In this document: positions 6,973 to 8,145 of the stretch, in pieces
How the letters are laid out: every line of letters starts with the position of its first letter
Position numbering within the stretch: the stretch's first letter is position 1
NCBI GenBank assembly: GCA_025363495.1
Contig: JANYDR010000224.1
Coordinates: 1-8,145 of the forward strand
Reading direction: 5' to 3'
DNA: 8,145 nt
From: Cyclobacteriaceae bacterium
GTDB lineage: Bacteria > Bacteroidota > Bacteroidia > Cytophagales > Cyclobacteriaceae
Notes under the pieces: model-generated
Seen by the model: only the letters and a program-made list of their open reading frames with translations
Told to the model about the DNA's origin: nothing
The model's database searches: none
Translations under genes and position numbers: made by a program

Positions 6973-8145
6973 ATGAAGTCGGTTTTATATATCAGTATTT
7001 TTTGCGTGCTTCTATTTGGCAAGTGCGCACCTCAGAAAGAAGAACAAAGCAAAGCCAATACGCTTTTTGTCAAATTACAACCTGAGGAAACAGGGATTGC
7101 ATTTGAGAATAAAGTGACAGTTCAGGAGGATTTTGATGTTTTTCGTTATCGCAATTTCTATAACGGCGGAGGTGTAGCGCTGGGAGATATCAATAATGAT
7201 GGCCTTACTGATGTGTACCTTACTTCCAATATGGAAAAAGACCATCTCTATCTAAACAAAGGCAACTGGAAATTTGAGGACATTACGGATAAGGCGGGAG
7301 TAGGTGGGACCAAGATATGGTCGACGGGGGTAAGTATGGCAGATGTTAACGGCGATGGTTTTTTGGATATTTATGTCTGCAACTCTGGAGATATAAATGG
7401 TGATAACAGGGAGAATGAGCTTTACATTAATAATGGAGATCTGACCTTCACGGAGAAAGCTCAATCAATGGGCCTTGCGGACAAAGGATTTTCTACACAT
7501 TCTGTTTTCTTCGACTACGATATGGACGGAGACCTCGATTGTTTTATTCTTAACAATTCGTTCAGGCCGATTGGTACGTTGGGCTATAGAAATTTAAGAA
7601 ATCAGCGTGATGAACTTGGCGGTGACAAGCTTATGCGTAACGACAATGGTGTCTTTACAGATGTAAGCGAGTTTGCCGGCATTTTTGGAAGCGTTATCGG
7701 ATTTGGCCTCGGCGTTATGGTCGGTGACATAAATAATGATAACTGGCCGGATATTTATGTTTCCAACGATTTTTACGAACGTGATTACATCTATATCAAT
7801 AATCACAATGGAACATTTGCTGAAAAGCTTCCTGACCTCATGGGGCACATCAGTATGTTTTCTATGGGTGCAGACCTTGCCGACGTAAACAACGATGGAT
7901 ATCCCGATATCTTTTCTACCGATATGCTACCGGAAGATGATTACAGGCTAAAACGGTTAACAGCATTCGAGACTTACGATGTCTACCACCTTCGATTACA
8001 GAACGGATATTACCATCAATTCATGAGAAACATGCTCCAGATAAACCGTGGCGACGGAACATTCATGGAGATTGGTCAGATGGCAGGAGTTGAGGCTACC
8101 GATTGGAGTTGGGGTGCTCTGATGGCTGACTTCGACAATGATGGG
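6973..8145 (+). CDS. FG-GAP/VCBS-repeat exported protein (ASPIC/UnbV, CRTAC1-like), N-terminal part, cut by right edge
   Basis: The ATG at 6973 opens a frame that runs to the window end (391 residues, no stop). A hydrophobic leader (residues 4-16) ends in LLFGKC (13-18). Cys18 could be a lipidated cysteine, but Lys at the -1 position is unusual for a lipobox. Six calcium-binding-like DxDxDG-type loops mark the repeating blades of a beta-propeller: DINNDGLTD (72-80), DVNGDGFLD (124-132), DYDMDGDLD (181-189), DINNDNWPD (252-260), DVNNDGYPD (304-312) and DFDNDG (386-391). Each mostly follows a small/aromatic strand and leads into hydrophobic IY or IF residues. FG-GAP/VCBS proteins of this kind in Bacteroidota often exceed 1000 residues and end in an ASPIC/UnbV domain, which would lie outside this window. 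The role is unknown. Its place after susCD suggests an envelope protein linked to glycan capture. It begins shortly after the terminator, so it depends on read-through or on a promoter I cannot see. Confidence 0.9.
   Translation, partial: MKSVLYISIFCVLLFGKCAPQKEEQSKANTLFVKLQPEETGIAFENKVTVQEDFDVFRYRNFYNGGGVALGDINNDGLTDVYLTSNMEKDHLYLNKGNWKFEDITDKAGVGGTKIWSTGVSMADVNGDGFLDIYVCNSGDINGDNRENELYINNGDLTFTEKAQSMGLADKGFSTHSVFFDYDMDGDLDCFILNNSFRPIGTLGYRNLRNQRDELGGDKLMRNDNGVFTDVSEFAGIFGSVIGFGLGVMVGDINNDNWPDIYVSNDFYERDYIYINNHNGTFAEKLPDLMGHISMFSMGADLADVNNDGYPDIFSTDMLPEDDYRLKRLTAFETYDVYHLRLQNGYYHQFMRNMLQINRGDGTFMEIGQMAGVEATDWSWGALMADFDNDG

Noticed and set aside
7252..7848. Two minus-strand frames within the FG-GAP gene (7252-7464 and 7594-7848)
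   Set aside because: They are antisense to the repeat protein. Their composition reflects the reverse complement of the Asp/Asn-rich loops.
1..8145. CRISPR arrays, tRNA/rRNA genes, insertion sequences and attachment sites
   Set aside because: I saw no regularly spaced repeats, no cloverleaf-forming sequences, no transposase frames and no terminal inverted repeats with flanking duplications.

Overview
The window looks like chromosomal DNA of a Bacteroidota bacterium, probably of the Cytophagales/Chitinophagales type. It carries a SusC/SusD pair, start sites without clear Shine-Dalgarno sequences, a promoter resembling the Bacteroidota -33/-7 type, and a large FG-GAP/VCBS-repeat lipoprotein next to susCD. 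The assignment to phylum is firm. The assignment to order is a guess.

Layout. Positions 1-940 (minus) hold the N-terminal 313 residues of a glycoside hydrolase family 31 enzyme, cut by the left edge before its catalytic nucleophile. Positions 1023-2072 (minus) hold a complete LacI-family repressor. A 214-bp divergent intergenic region follows. It has a 16-bp inverted repeat of LacI-operator type (2127-2142), a second, weaker operator-like site (2176-2192) that overlaps the upstream element of a candidate promoter (2186-2216), and a leader with repeated TAAACC units. Positions 2287-5325 (plus) encode a SusC-type TonB-dependent outer-membrane transporter. Twenty bases later, positions 5346-6893 encode its SusD-type surface lipoprotein partner. 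A strong intrinsic terminator hairpin (6914-6948) follows. Positions 6973-8145 (plus) hold the first 391 residues of a secreted or lipid-anchored FG-GAP/VCBS repeat protein, open at the right edge.

How it fits together. This is a polysaccharide/oligosaccharide utilisation locus. SusD and SusC would capture a glycan at the surface and import it into the periplasm with TonB energy. The GH31 enzyme has no visible signal peptide, so it would cleave alpha-linked glycosides inside the cell. The LacI-type protein would sense a cytoplasmic sugar and release the divergent susCD promoter, and possibly the GH31 gene. The repeat protein may act as an additional surface binding or scaffold protein. The substrate cannot be fixed from this window; GH31 suggests an alpha-glucoside or alpha-xyloside.

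I found no wholly new system. The most useful leads are the operator/promoter architecture, the terminator between susD and the repeat-protein gene, and the pairing of susCD with an FG-GAP protein.
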